Below are positions 16,442 to 23,529 of a stretch of DNA of 32,233 nucleotides, one piece after another (position 1 is the stretch's first letter; each line of letters begins with the position of its first letter). The position numbers and the translations under genes are program-made. This DNA is from an uncultured beta proteobacterium. GTDB lineage: Bacteria > Pseudomonadota > Gammaproteobacteria > Burkholderiales > SG8-39. Below the pieces are notes generated by a model. The model was not told the origin of the DNA. It made no database searches and saw only the letters and a program-made list of their open reading frames with translations. The stretch is from positions 36,347 through 68,579 of the forward strand of contig CADEDU010000010.1 of assembly GCA_902826155.1 (NCBI GenBank). The letters run 5' to 3'.

Positions 16442-17302
16442 CTAGTGCGCCTCGCCGAACAGTCCGCGCGGGCGCACCAGCAACAGCACGGCCATCGGCG
16501 CGAACAGCACGAAGTAGGAGAACTCGGGCAGCAGCCAGCGCCCGAACGCATCGAGCAGGCCGACGATGAGCGCACCGATCATCGCGCCTTCGAGGCTGCC
16601 CAATCCGCCGACGATGACCACGACCAGCGCGTAGACGAGAATCTCCCATTCGGCGCCCGGATGCAGCGTGAGGAACGCACCGCCGACCACGCCGGACATG
16701 CCGGCAAGAAATGACGCGAGCGCGGACACGAGCACGAATAGCCGATCGACGTTGATGCCGGTCGCGGCCACCATCTCACGATCATCGACACCGGCGCGAA
16801 TCACCGCGCCGAGCTGCGTCTTGCGATAGACCAGCCACAACACGATGGCCACGATGACGCCGAACAGAATCAGCGCGAGCCGGTACGTGGGATAGACGAT
16901 GTCGCCCGGCAACTCCGTCGCACCGCGCAGGAACATCGGCACCTGCAGCTTGAGGCTGTCGCCGCCCCAGATGTGAAGCGCGACATCGCCGACCACGAAC
17001 GCGAGGCCGACGGTGAGCAGCGTTTGCGCGAGATGGTTGTCGCCGGCATGCCTGAGCAGGAAACGATCGACCAGGAAGCCGAGCAGCACCACAGCGATGC
17101 CGCCCGCGGCTATCGCCAGCCAGAAGTTGCCGGTGGCGCGCACCACCGACAGCCCGACGTAACCACCGATCAGGTAGTACGCGCCGTGCGCCATGTTCAC
17201 CACGCGCATCAACCCGAACGAAAGCGTGAAGCCGCTCGCCACCAGAAACAGCAGCGCGGCGAACGAGATGCCGTTGATGGTTTGTAGGACTGCGCCCGTC
17301 AC
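16442..17302 (-). CDS. livH: Branched-chain-amino-acid-type ABC importer permease (LivH type)
   Basis: A 286-residue permease of the LivH family. The N-terminus has INGISFAALLFLVASGFTLS followed by the family motif GLMRVVNMAHGAYYLIGGY. The EAA-type cytoplasmic loop is GAVIRAGVDDREMVAATGIN, and GGLGSLEGAMIGALIVG is the conserved C-terminal motif. The start is a GTG (17302). No Shine-Dalgarno-like sequence is strong here, and no ATG gives a better N-terminus. The gene follows the receptor gene after a 41-base gap and precedes livM with one base between, so it is in the same operon. Confidence 0.9.
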   Translation of the reverse strand: MTGAVLQTINGISFAALLFLVASGFTLSFGLMRVVNMAHGAYYLIGGYVGLSVVRATGNFWLAIAAGGIAVVLLGFLVDRFLLRHAGDNHLAQTLLTVGLAFVVGDVALHIWGGDSLKLQVPMFLRGATELPGDIVYPTYRLALILFGVIVAIVLWLVYRKTQLGAVIRAGVDDREMVAATGINVDRLFVLVSALASFLAGMSGVVGGAFLTLHPGAEWEILVYALVVVIVGGLGSLEGAMIGALIVGLLDAFGRWLLPEFSYFVLFAPMAVLLLVRPRGLFGEAH

Positions 17303-17343
17303 GTCAACTCAAAGGAAAGGAAGGACGCCGGGCGTCCGCAGGA

Positions 17344-18597
17344 TCAGCGCTTGTACGGCCCGCGCTTCAGGAACTCTTCGGGCTTGTACGTCCAGAACTG
17401 CGAGACGTTCTCGTAGGTCTTGATCGGAACATTGACCAGCACGTCGCCGAGCACCGGGTGTTTGATCTTGCGCACCTCGGTGATATAGACGTTCTGGATG
17501 GGGTTGTCGTAGGCGTCGAGCTTCAGCGCGCCGCGCGGCCCCTTCACTTGCACGGTCCGCATCGCCTTCAGGAACGCGTCGCGATCCTCGACCTTGCCTT
17601 TGATCGAATCGATCGCCGTGCGCGTCCACAACCCCGCGGTGTAGGCCGACTCGGCGAACCACGACGGCAGACGCTTGTGCTTCTTCGCAAAAGCGTCGGT
17701 GAAGGCGCGATTCTCCGGCGTGTCGATGCCCGCAGCGTAGTGAACTGCGTTGCTGGTGAGTCCGATGGCGCGATCGTCGAGTTGCGGCAGGACGTCCTGG
17801 TGCAGCCAGTAGCCGGCATGGAGCTTGAATTTCTTGTTCATGCCGAAGTTGAACCATGCCTCGTACATCCGCAGCCGATCGACACCGGCGAGCACCGGCA
17901 CGACTACGTCGGTGTCGGCGGGGATCGCCGCGATCGTCGCGCCGTAGTCCTTGGTGCCGAGCGGATTCCAGATCACTTTGGCGATCTTGCCGCCGGCATC
18001 GGTGTAGGTCTTCATCGCGCCACCGGCGACTTCGTGGCCCCAGGTGTAGTCCGAAGCGATGAAGGTGACGTTGCGCGCCTTCACTGTGTTGTAGAGATAG
18101 TCACCGAACGGGTGACCGATCTGACTGGCGGACACCGCGGTGCGCACCACGGTCGGGGTGCGATCCCACTTGGTGACGGTGTCGGCGCCGGCGCAATCCA
18201 TCACCAGCGGCACGCCCGTCTCTTTGCTCACCTGCGCCACGGCCGGCCCTTCATGGCCGCACAGTGGTCCGAGCAGAAAGTGCACCTTCTCCTGCAACGC
18301 AAGGCGGCGCGCCTGCGTCAGCGCCTGATCTGGATTGCACGTCGTGTCGGCGACGACGAGTTCGACTTTCCTGCCCGCCACCTGATTACCGACCTGCTCC
18401 CAGTAGAGCCGCAGCCCGTCGACCATCTCGGCCCCCGGTGTGGCGAGAGGCCCGGTAATCGGTGCGAGCACGCCGATGCGGATTGGTCCGGTCTGGGCCT
18501 GCGCGACGAACGATGCGGCGACGAGCGCCGTGCCGATTGCGAGCGTCAATGCCCGGGCGTGCCACTGGGCACGCGGTTGCCGATTGCGGAATCCCAT
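17344..18597 (-). CDS. Branched-chain-amino-acid-type ABC importer substrate-binding protein
   Basis: A 417-residue periplasmic receptor of the Peripla_BP_6 (LivJ/LivK-like) family. A signal peptide is evident (basic start MGFRNRQPRAQ, hydrophobic core, likely cut after VAQAQ near residue 35). The mature protein begins IRIGVLAPITGPLATPG, the family's first strand and ligand loop. Later motifs include FLLGPLCGHEGPAVAQVS and FIASDYTWGHEVAGG. The ATG at 18597 has AAGGAGG seven bases upstream. It heads the five-gene importer operon. Family members bind many ligands besides Leu/Ile/Val (amides, urea, aromatic acids), so the ligand should not be taken as a branched-chain amino acid. A tandem repeat about 70-95 bases upstream may be its operator. 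Confidence 0.9.
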   Translation of the reverse strand: MGFRNRQPRAQWHARALTLAIGTALVAASFVAQAQTGPIRIGVLAPITGPLATPGAEMVDGLRLYWEQVGNQVAGRKVELVVADTTCNPDQALTQARRLALQEKVHFLLGPLCGHEGPAVAQVSKETGVPLVMDCAGADTVTKWDRTPTVVRTAVSASQIGHPFGDYLYNTVKARNVTFIASDYTWGHEVAGGAMKTYTDAGGKIAKVIWNPLGTKDYGATIAAIPADTDVVVPVLAGVDRLRMYEAWFNFGMNKKFKLHAGYWLHQDVLPQLDDRAIGLTSNAVHYAAGIDTPENRAFTDAFAKKHKRLPSWFAESAYTAGLWTRTAIDSIKGKVEDRDAFLKAMRTVQVKGPRGALKLDAYDNPIQNVYITEVRKIKHPVLGDVLVNVPIKTYENVSQFWTYKPEEFLKRGPYKR

Positions 18598-18667
18598 CGT
18601 TTCCTCCTTGGGGGTTGATGCGTCGATCGCGCCGTGTGATAGCGCAACCGTACCTTCGTAGTCTATT

Positions 18668-18691
18668 GGCGTATTTATCGGCGTACTTATC
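18668..18691 (-). promoter_or_regulatory. Tandem 12-bp direct repeat upstream of importer operon
   Basis: On the operon's strand the sequence reads GATAAGTACGCC immediately followed by GATAAATACGCC (one mismatch), with a poorer third copy (AATAGACTACG) next to it. It lies 71 to 94 bases before the receptor ATG, in a 169-base intergenic gap and in A+T-richer surroundings than average. Head-to-tail repeats spaced by about one helical turn are typical of cooperative regulator sites. Which protein would bind is unknown. Confidence 0.45.
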
Positions 18692-18766
18692 GCGGAATCA
18701 CTTTGCGCTGTCAATGCGAACGCGTGTGACGAACGTGGCTCGCAATCGGCAACGCCATGCCCCGCC

Positions 18767-19792
18767 TCACGGCGAAGGCTCACCGGATGGACTCTCGCCC
18801 GGACGAGGCGGCTTCTCGAAGAACGGGATGCGGCCCTTCAACTCGTAGCGATTCAGCGGATCGTTGCGTTGCCAGCCCGCGGCAAGCTCTGCGTCGTCGC
18901 CGGCAAGCGCGCGCTGGAAGAACGCCTTCACCGGCGCGAAGTCGACCTTGCCCCACAGCTGATGCTCCCTGTTCACTTTGCTGTGCCCGGAGAAATCGAA
19001 ATACAACGGCGCGCGGGCACGCAGATCGAGCGCGGTGTTTCCCAGTCGGGGTCGGCTGTGAAACGCTTCGGCCGCGCCGAGCACCATGTCGCTCACGTTG
19101 GTAGTGACGTAGAGCCGATTCCTCGCGACGATGCGATCGACCCAGCTCTCGTGCTCGGCAAAGTCGACGTCGGCCTGCGCCAGCACCACGTTGGCGAAGG
19201 CTCGTGTCTCGTTCGAATAGAGGCCAGTGCTGACGATGCTCTGCAGCAGCAGGTTGCCCAGACTGTAGATCATGAGGTTGAACGTGAGCCCCTGCCCGAG
19301 CCGGTCGCGGTCGAACGGTCGTGACTGGGCGCGGCGCGCGAACATCTCGAGCACCCCATCGAGCGCGCCCGCCGAGGCCAATGCGATGCGGCACGCGTCG
19401 CGGTACTTGAACACCAGATCAGGGTTCTGCGGCGCGGCCGGCCAGGTGAATACGATCACCTCGGTACCGAACCGTTGCTCGAGTCGCTCGCCTTGTTCGA
19501 GGGCGTCGCGAAAGGTCTTGCCGAATCCATGCACGAACACCGCGCAGTGGCGCTCGCTCGCATGCATGGCATCTTCGATCCCGGCGAGCGTCGCATCGAG
19601 CACTTCAGGCGGCGTGGGCTGGGCCACGTCGCTCACCGGACGCACCCGCCACTTGTTGCCTTGCCGGTCCGCCCGGCACATCCTGAGCTCGGAAGGATTG
19701 GCCGGCGCGAGGGTCTCGGCGAAGCAGTCGTGCGAACCAACGTTGCCGGGGAATCGATCGAGCAGCGGGGCGCGATTGGTGATGATGTGCAT
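18767..19792 (-). CDS. DUF900-type alpha/beta hydrolase
   Basis: A 341-residue protein with the features of the DUF900 alpha/beta-hydrolase group. The oxyanion-side strand is CAVFVHGFGKTF (about 83-94), then VIVFTWPAAPQNPDLVFKYRD, a typical DUF900 signature where a Trp-Pro pair is followed by a Tyr-rich helix. The nucleophile elbow IYSLGN has Ser as the likely nucleophile, and AQADVDFAEHESWV follows as a candidate acid-bearing strand. The C-terminal 80 residues hold GHSKVNREHQLWGKVDF and a Pro-rich tail. There is no signal peptide. It starts 19 bases after the stop of the FecR/peptidoglycan-binding gene, so the two are probably co-transcribed. The substrate is unknown. Confidence 0.75.
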   Translation of the reverse strand: MHIITNRAPLLDRFPGNVGSHDCFAETLAPANPSELRMCRADRQGNKWRVRPVSDVAQPTPPEVLDATLAGIEDAMHASERHCAVFVHGFGKTFRDALEQGERLEQRFGTEVIVFTWPAAPQNPDLVFKYRDACRIALASAGALDGVLEMFARRAQSRPFDRDRLGQGLTFNLMIYSLGNLLLQSIVSTGLYSNETRAFANVVLAQADVDFAEHESWVDRIVARNRLYVTTNVSDMVLGAAEAFHSRPRLGNTALDLRARAPLYFDFSGHSKVNREHQLWGKVDFAPVKAFFQRALAGDDAELAAGWQRNDPLNRYELKGRIPFFEKPPRPGESPSGEPSP

Positions 19793-19811
19793 GCGGTTCG
19801 TTCCGGGTTGT

Positions 19812-20738
19812 TCAGGGCGCGTTCAGCGCCTTGAGCGTGGATTCGTCGAGCTGGCCCGATTGCGCGAGCCCTTTCTGTTTCTGGAATTCACGCAGCGCCG
19901 ACTGCGTGCGCGGACCGAGCACCGCATCGATCGGCCCGACGTCGATGCCCGCCTGCTGCAGCGCGGTCTGCGCGCTGCGAATCTGGATGTCACCCAGGCA
20001 ATGCCGCAATCCGGCATCGATCTTCTGCCAAGCGAGGAACTCGGCGTGGTCGTAGCCCGCCATTGGTTTGGGCTGCACGTCGCGCCCTTTCAACGAAGCG
20101 AGCAGCGATGGCACGGTATCGCGAAACGAGCGTGGCATCGCGTTGACGAGCGCCGGATCGACGCGATCGGCCACCGCCGGCTTCGCGTCCGATGCCTTGC
20201 GCGAGTAGGTTTGCCCGGCTGCGACGCCCACCCGCGCGGCACCACCGGCCGCACGATCCAGCGCCAGTGCCTTGCCTTCCTGCACGAAGAACACACCGCC
20301 GTTGGCGACGTTCAGCACCGCAACGCCGGTTTCCATGACGAGATCGAAATACGGCGTTTGAATGCGCTGCGGCTTGGGGTTGTTGCGCTTGGGGAGCGTG
20401 AGCTTGATCCAGCCCGAGCGCAGGAAGTGCGAGCGTTCGCCTGCGTCGGCACCGGCGGCCGGCGGCAGATCCGCCAGAAATCGCGTGTCGGCTCCCAGTT
20501 CGATCTTGCCGGTCTCGGGGAACTCGAGCTGCACCATGCTCTTCTCCGCCGTGCGCACGACGTCGCACTGGCTGAGCTTCACGCCCGCAGCCGGCACGAA
20601 GGTACGAATACCCGATGCGAGCGTGCCCTTGCCTTCCACCAGCGTGATCACCGTCGGCGCGTCGTTTGCCATCGCCGCAAGCGACAACGACGCCATCAGC
20701 CACAGTGCTGCCCCGCGCTTCCATGACGACTTTCGCAT
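19812..20738 (-). CDS. Secreted FecR-domain protein with C-terminal peptidoglycan-binding domain
   Basis: A 308-residue envelope protein. The signal peptide is clear (MRKSSWKRGAALWLMASLSL, cut near AAMA). A FecR-like beta-rich domain follows (about 30-190: VVRTAEKSMVQLEFPETGKI, GWIKLTLPKRNN, IQTPYFDLVMETGVAVLNV). A PG_binding_1 domain forms the C-terminus (about 243-307: RSAQTALQQAGIDVGPIDAV, then LGPRTQSALREFQKQKGL). The protein is therefore probably periplasmic and attached to the cell wall. FecR domains sense or scaffold at the envelope; this one has no transmembrane anti-sigma part and no sigma factor gene nearby, so FecA-type signalling is unlikely. GGAGG lies five bases before the ATG. 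It is divergent from the amidohydrolase gene. Confidence 0.8.
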   Translation of the reverse strand: MRKSSWKRGAALWLMASLSLAAMANDAPTVITLVEGKGTLASGIRTFVPAAGVKLSQCDVVRTAEKSMVQLEFPETGKIELGADTRFLADLPPAAGADAGERSHFLRSGWIKLTLPKRNNPKPQRIQTPYFDLVMETGVAVLNVANGGVFFVQEGKALALDRAAGGAARVGVAAGQTYSRKASDAKPAVADRVDPALVNAMPRSFRDTVPSLLASLKGRDVQPKPMAGYDHAEFLAWQKIDAGLRHCLGDIQIRSAQTALQQAGIDVGPIDAVLGPRTQSALREFQKQKGLAQSGQLDESTLKALNAP

Positions 20739-20838
20739 GCTCGCCTCCCTCGATTTGCTCTCGTTCGCACGGGCACTCGCGCTCGATCGGGCGCAGCCCT
20801 CACCACCGAACTACGTCCGCACTATTACCGCTGCGCCC

Positions 20839-20872
20839 GATCGCGGTCAAACGATTCCCATCGTTCGCGATC
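20839..20872. promoter_or_regulatory. Nested inverted repeat in divergent promoter region
   Basis: The outer arms GATCGCG (20839-20845) and CGCGATC (20866-20872) enclose the inner arms AACGAT and ATCGTT around a TCCC tetraloop. Together they give 13 pairs interrupted only by a four-base bulge (GTCA) on one side. The element sits 100 bases before the FecR-domain gene start and 117 before the amidohydrolase start. It could be a structured 5' leader on the minus strand or a double operator. Its role is unknown. Confidence 0.35.
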
Positions 20873-20989
20873 GTCGCCGGCCTGTACCGTGCGCAGCCCG
20901 CCTATGCCCGGGACACATCGCGCTGACTTACACTGGACAGCACCTCGAACAACCTGTCGCGCGCGCTTGATCGAGCGCGATCGTCCCCG

Positions 20990-21931
20990 ATGCGCCCACG
21001 CTTTTTCGACTCGCACGCCCATCTCGTCGCCGACGACCAGGTGCGCTACCCGCGCAACCCGATGCAACGCCCCGCCGATGCGCCGTATCGGCCACCTGGC
21101 GTGGTCGGCCGTCCGGGCGGCCATCACGGCCCGAATCCGATCAACGAAGTGCCCGACACCTCGCGGATGCTGCGCTGGATGCAGGACGCAAACGTCGTCG
21201 GCGCCGTCGCGGTGCAAAAACGCATGATCTACCGCTACGACAATCGCTACATCCTCGACTCGTCGGATGCGCATCCGGATGTCTTCTCGGCAGTGGTGAT
21301 TCTCGATGCGGAAGATCCTGCGACACCCGAGACCGTTCGCGACTGGACTCGCCGTCATGGATTGGCCGGCCTGCGCCTGTTCGGCGGACGCAAGCCCGAC
21401 GGCAGCATGCCGTGGCTCAATTCAGCGCAGGCGCTAGCGAGCTGGCAGACGGTGAACGACGCGGGCCTGGTGATGGATCTTGAAGTGCTCGCACAAGGCG
21501 GCGGCGGACCATCGATCCCGGCGATCATCGAGTTGGCCGAGCGCTTTCCCGACGTTCGCATCGTGCTCGACCACCTGCTCGAACCCGAGATGGACGAGGG
21601 CACGCACTTCGGTCTCGACAATCGATACGAACAACTCGCCGGCCGTGAGCGCATCTTCTTCAAGTTCACCTCGATCAACCTCGACATCTGCCGCGAAGGC
21701 GGCATCGCGGCCGACAAGGTGCTGCGCCGCGCCGTCGACATGTTCGGCGCCGACCACATCATGTGGGGCTCCGACATCGGCACTTCGTCGGGCACCTACA
21801 AAGACATGGTCCAGCGGATGGTCGAGGCTTCGCGTCTGCTTACGCCCGAGGAACAACGCGCGGTGTGGCACGACACGGGCCGGCGCGTGTTCGTGAAGGG
21901 CGGGCATGCAGGGAGCGGCGGTTCGGCGTGA
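20990..21931 (+). CDS. Amidohydrolase-2 family metal-dependent hydrolase
   Basis: A 313-residue TIM-barrel hydrolase of the amidohydrolase_2 group, which includes lactone hydrolases such as 2-pyrone-4,6-dicarboxylate lactonase and decarboxylases of the ACMSD type. The strand-1 motif FDSHAHLV gives H9 and H11. IVLDHLLEPE (H195) supplies a later His, and MWGSDIGTS gives the catalytic Asp, D262. The N-terminal region is rich in Pro/Gly/His (residues 22-50: RPADAPYRPPG, GGHHGPNP), a long active-site loop seen in the lactonase branch. No strong ribosome site precedes the ATG at 20990, but the motif begins six residues later, so little room remains for another start. It stands alone on its strand; the substrate is unknown. 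Confidence 0.85.
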   Translation: MRPRFFDSHAHLVADDQVRYPRNPMQRPADAPYRPPGVVGRPGGHHGPNPINEVPDTSRMLRWMQDANVVGAVAVQKRMIYRYDNRYILDSSDAHPDVFSAVVILDAEDPATPETVRDWTRRHGLAGLRLFGGRKPDGSMPWLNSAQALASWQTVNDAGLVMDLEVLAQGGGGPSIPAIIELAERFPDVRIVLDHLLEPEMDEGTHFGLDNRYEQLAGRERIFFKFTSINLDICREGGIAADKVLRRAVDMFGADHIMWGSDIGTSSGTYKDMVQRMVEASRLLTPEEQRAVWHDTGRRVFVKGGHAGSGGSA

Positions 21932-22008
21932 GCGCACTTCGTTCGCGCTTCGACGCAACTGTCACCGAAGGGCTGCCCCCTACCTCGCCTGATCGGGCGT
22001 CACTTCCA

Positions 22009-22159
22009 GTGAGAATCCGAGCCGAGTCGCAGCAGGAGATCTTTCAGGAGTTCCACCAGCTCGGCTCAGGCGAGCGGCTATCCATTGCTGGACAAACCAG
22101 TCATGCCGGAAGCGTTGCAGGCGGCCATGCGTGAGTTGCTGGGGTCCGATCTTTACTGA
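22009..22159 (+). pseudogene. Remnant of a hybrid sensor histidine kinase/response regulator
   Basis: Two short coding stretches in different frames lie head to tail. The first (about 22009-22065) reads RIRAESQQEIFQEFHQLG, the sequence around the ATP lid of HATPase domains in hybrid kinases (consensus xxIFxEFxQLGNP). The second (22070-22159) reads ASGYPLLDKPVMPEALQAAM and ends RELLGSDLY-stop, the last strand and helix of a receiver domain, including the conserved Lys-Pro. In an intact hybrid kinase these parts are separated by some 150 or more codons. An internal deletion with a frame change between 22065 and 22070 therefore explains the structure. Nothing upstream in the 77 bases after the amidohydrolase stop resembles the missing N-terminal part. 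This occupies much of the 365-base gene-free interval 21932-22296. Confidence 0.65.
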
Positions 22160-22220
22160 TCTGCCCACGATCGACACAATCACGTGCGGTCAATTCATCT
22201 ACCTGCGCGCTCCAGACAAT

Positions 22221-22234
22221 CAACAATATTGTTG
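22221..22234. promoter_or_regulatory. 14-bp A+T-rich perfect palindrome upstream of Bug receptor gene
   Basis: CAACAATATTGTTG is a perfect palindrome 63 bases before the receptor ATG and inside the only A+T-rich patch of this interval. The position and symmetry fit an operator for a dimeric regulator (GntR- or LysR-like). Direct evidence of binding is absent, and no regulator gene is adjacent. Confidence 0.4.
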
Positions 22235-22296
22235 GCTGTTGCATGCGTTCGGTCGCCGTAGATCGATGCAAACGCCCGCAATCCAGGAGAACTCCC

Positions 22297-23274
22297 ATGG
22301 TTCATGGACATCCGGTTAGAAGGCTAGTCCTTGTCCTGATGTTGATGATCGCGGCTCCACAGTCAGGAGCGCAGGGCACGTTCCCGACTCGACCGATCAA
22401 GCTGATCGTCCCTTTGGGTGCAGGCAGCGGCCCGGACACGGGTGCTCGGCGGCTGGCTCCGCGCCTCGCAGAGCAACTCGGTCAACCGGTGATCGTCGAG
22501 AATCGTACCGGCGCAGGCGGACTTATCGGCACTGAGGCCGTCGCAAAGGCACCGAATGACGGCTATACGATCGGCCTTGCAACGATCAGCACCATGGCAT
22601 TTGGAGCGTTGCACGCTTCGCTCCCGTACGACCCGGTTACGAGCTTCGCGCCGATCGTTAAACACTACACCGCCGCATTCGCTCTTCTGGCGTCCCCCAA
22701 CAATTCCCCGGAGTCGCTCGGCGAGTTGATGTCTGTTGCGCGTCAGAAGCCCGGTTCACTCGCCTTCGGTTCGCAAGGCAACGGCTCGACCGCGCATCTT
22801 GCCGGTGAATTGTTCAGAAGCAGCGCCCGCGTGGATCTGCAACACGTGCCTTATCGTGAGTTCTCGCAGATCATCCCCGATCTCACCGCCGGCAGGATCC
22901 AACTCTTCTTTGACGCCATCGGTGCGGTGCTCGGCCACGTGCAAGCGGGCAAAGTGCGCGCGCTAGCGGTGTCTGGCAGCGAACGGATTTCGATGGTGCC
23001 AAACGTACCCACCTTCGCGGAGGCCGGTCTCCCCAACTACGACATGCACGCGTGGCTCGGCCTAATTGCACCTGCGGGAACGCCGGCGCACATCGTGCGC
23101 CGCCTAAATGAAGCGGCGAACGCCGCGGTCATGGCCGATGACCTGCAGCAATTCGCGGCCAGGGTGGGCGGTCGGTACGAGTCTGGATCGCCCGAGCAGT
23201 TTGCGCAGCATCTCCGTTCAGAAATCGCGAGATGGACACGCGTAATTCGCGAAGGCGGAATTCGAACCAACTGA
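22297..23274 (+). CDS. Bug-type tripartite tricarboxylate transporter receptor (orphan)
   Basis: A 325-residue periplasmic receptor of the TctC/Bug family. A signal peptide (MVHGHPVRRLVLVLMLMIAA, cut near SGAQG) precedes the family start FPTRPIKLIVPLGAGSGPD. Other hallmarks are GQPVIVENRTGAGGLIGTEA, VAKAPNDGYTIGLATIST and MVPNVPTFAEAGLPNYDMHAW. AGGAGA lies eight bases before the ATG; the open frame continues upstream but adds no signal-peptide features. No TctA/TctB membrane genes are nearby, as is common for the large Bug families of Burkholderiales, where receptors bind carboxylates or amides and may share a distant transporter or act as sensors. Third codon positions are visibly less G/C-biased than in the operons to the left. 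The ligand is unknown. Confidence 0.92.
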   Translation: MVHGHPVRRLVLVLMLMIAAPQSGAQGTFPTRPIKLIVPLGAGSGPDTGARRLAPRLAEQLGQPVIVENRTGAGGLIGTEAVAKAPNDGYTIGLATISTMAFGALHASLPYDPVTSFAPIVKHYTAAFALLASPNNSPESLGELMSVARQKPGSLAFGSQGNGSTAHLAGELFRSSARVDLQHVPYREFSQIIPDLTAGRIQLFFDAIGAVLGHVQAGKVRALAVSGSERISMVPNVPTFAEAGLPNYDMHAWLGLIAPAGTPAHIVRRLNEAANAAVMADDLQQFAARVGGRYESGSPEQFAQHLRSEIARWTRVIREGGIRTN

Positions 23275-23279
23275 ATAGT

Positions 23280-23506
23280 GAACGCCGCCGCGTTGGGCAC
23301 GAAGTCGAAGACAACTTGATCGCCACGTCTCAACGTCTCGAAGGCCATCACGAACTGCTCGATGCTGCACGCGCAACGGCTCCTCGCTCAACGCAGACGG
23401 GCAGGCCATCGGGAGTCATTGCCTGATCCGCCGAGGCGGCCGCTGCCACGAGCAGAGCACCCGTGACGCCGCTCGCCAGCGTCCGGATCGAGCTCGCAGT
23501 GGTCAT
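23280..23506 (-). pseudogene. Possible frameshifted remnant of a small secreted protein gene
   Basis: On the minus strand an ATG at 23506 opens a signal-peptide-like reading (MTTASSIRTLASGVTGALLV, then AAAASADQAM). This frame stops at 23348. In another frame, overlapping just before that stop, the sequence continues as IEQFVMAFETLRRGDQVVFD then FVPNAA and runs into the end of the Bug receptor gene. The second part resembles the late segment of secreted chalcone-isomerase-like proteins (consensus KKGDxVxLDYxPG), though the match is short. There is no ribosome site at the ATG. I read it as a decayed gene with an internal deletion and a frame change; it may equally be chance. It fills the gap between the Bug receptor and the PNPOx-like gene. 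Confidence 0.3.
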
Positions 23507-23529
23507 GAATTAGTCACGCCATTGCGTGG

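Noticed and set aside
15478..16569. 363-codon plus-strand frame opposite LivM, and similar long frames opposite the receptor (17458-18618) and the FecR-domain gene (19272-20726)
   Set aside because: The compositions are Arg/His/Gln-rich and without motifs; the minus-strand genes are unambiguous.
19812..20738. FecR-domain protein as part of a FecI/FecR/FecA iron-signalling system
   Set aside because: There is no sigma factor, no TonB-dependent receptor and no anti-sigma segment; the C-terminus is a peptidoglycan-binding domain.
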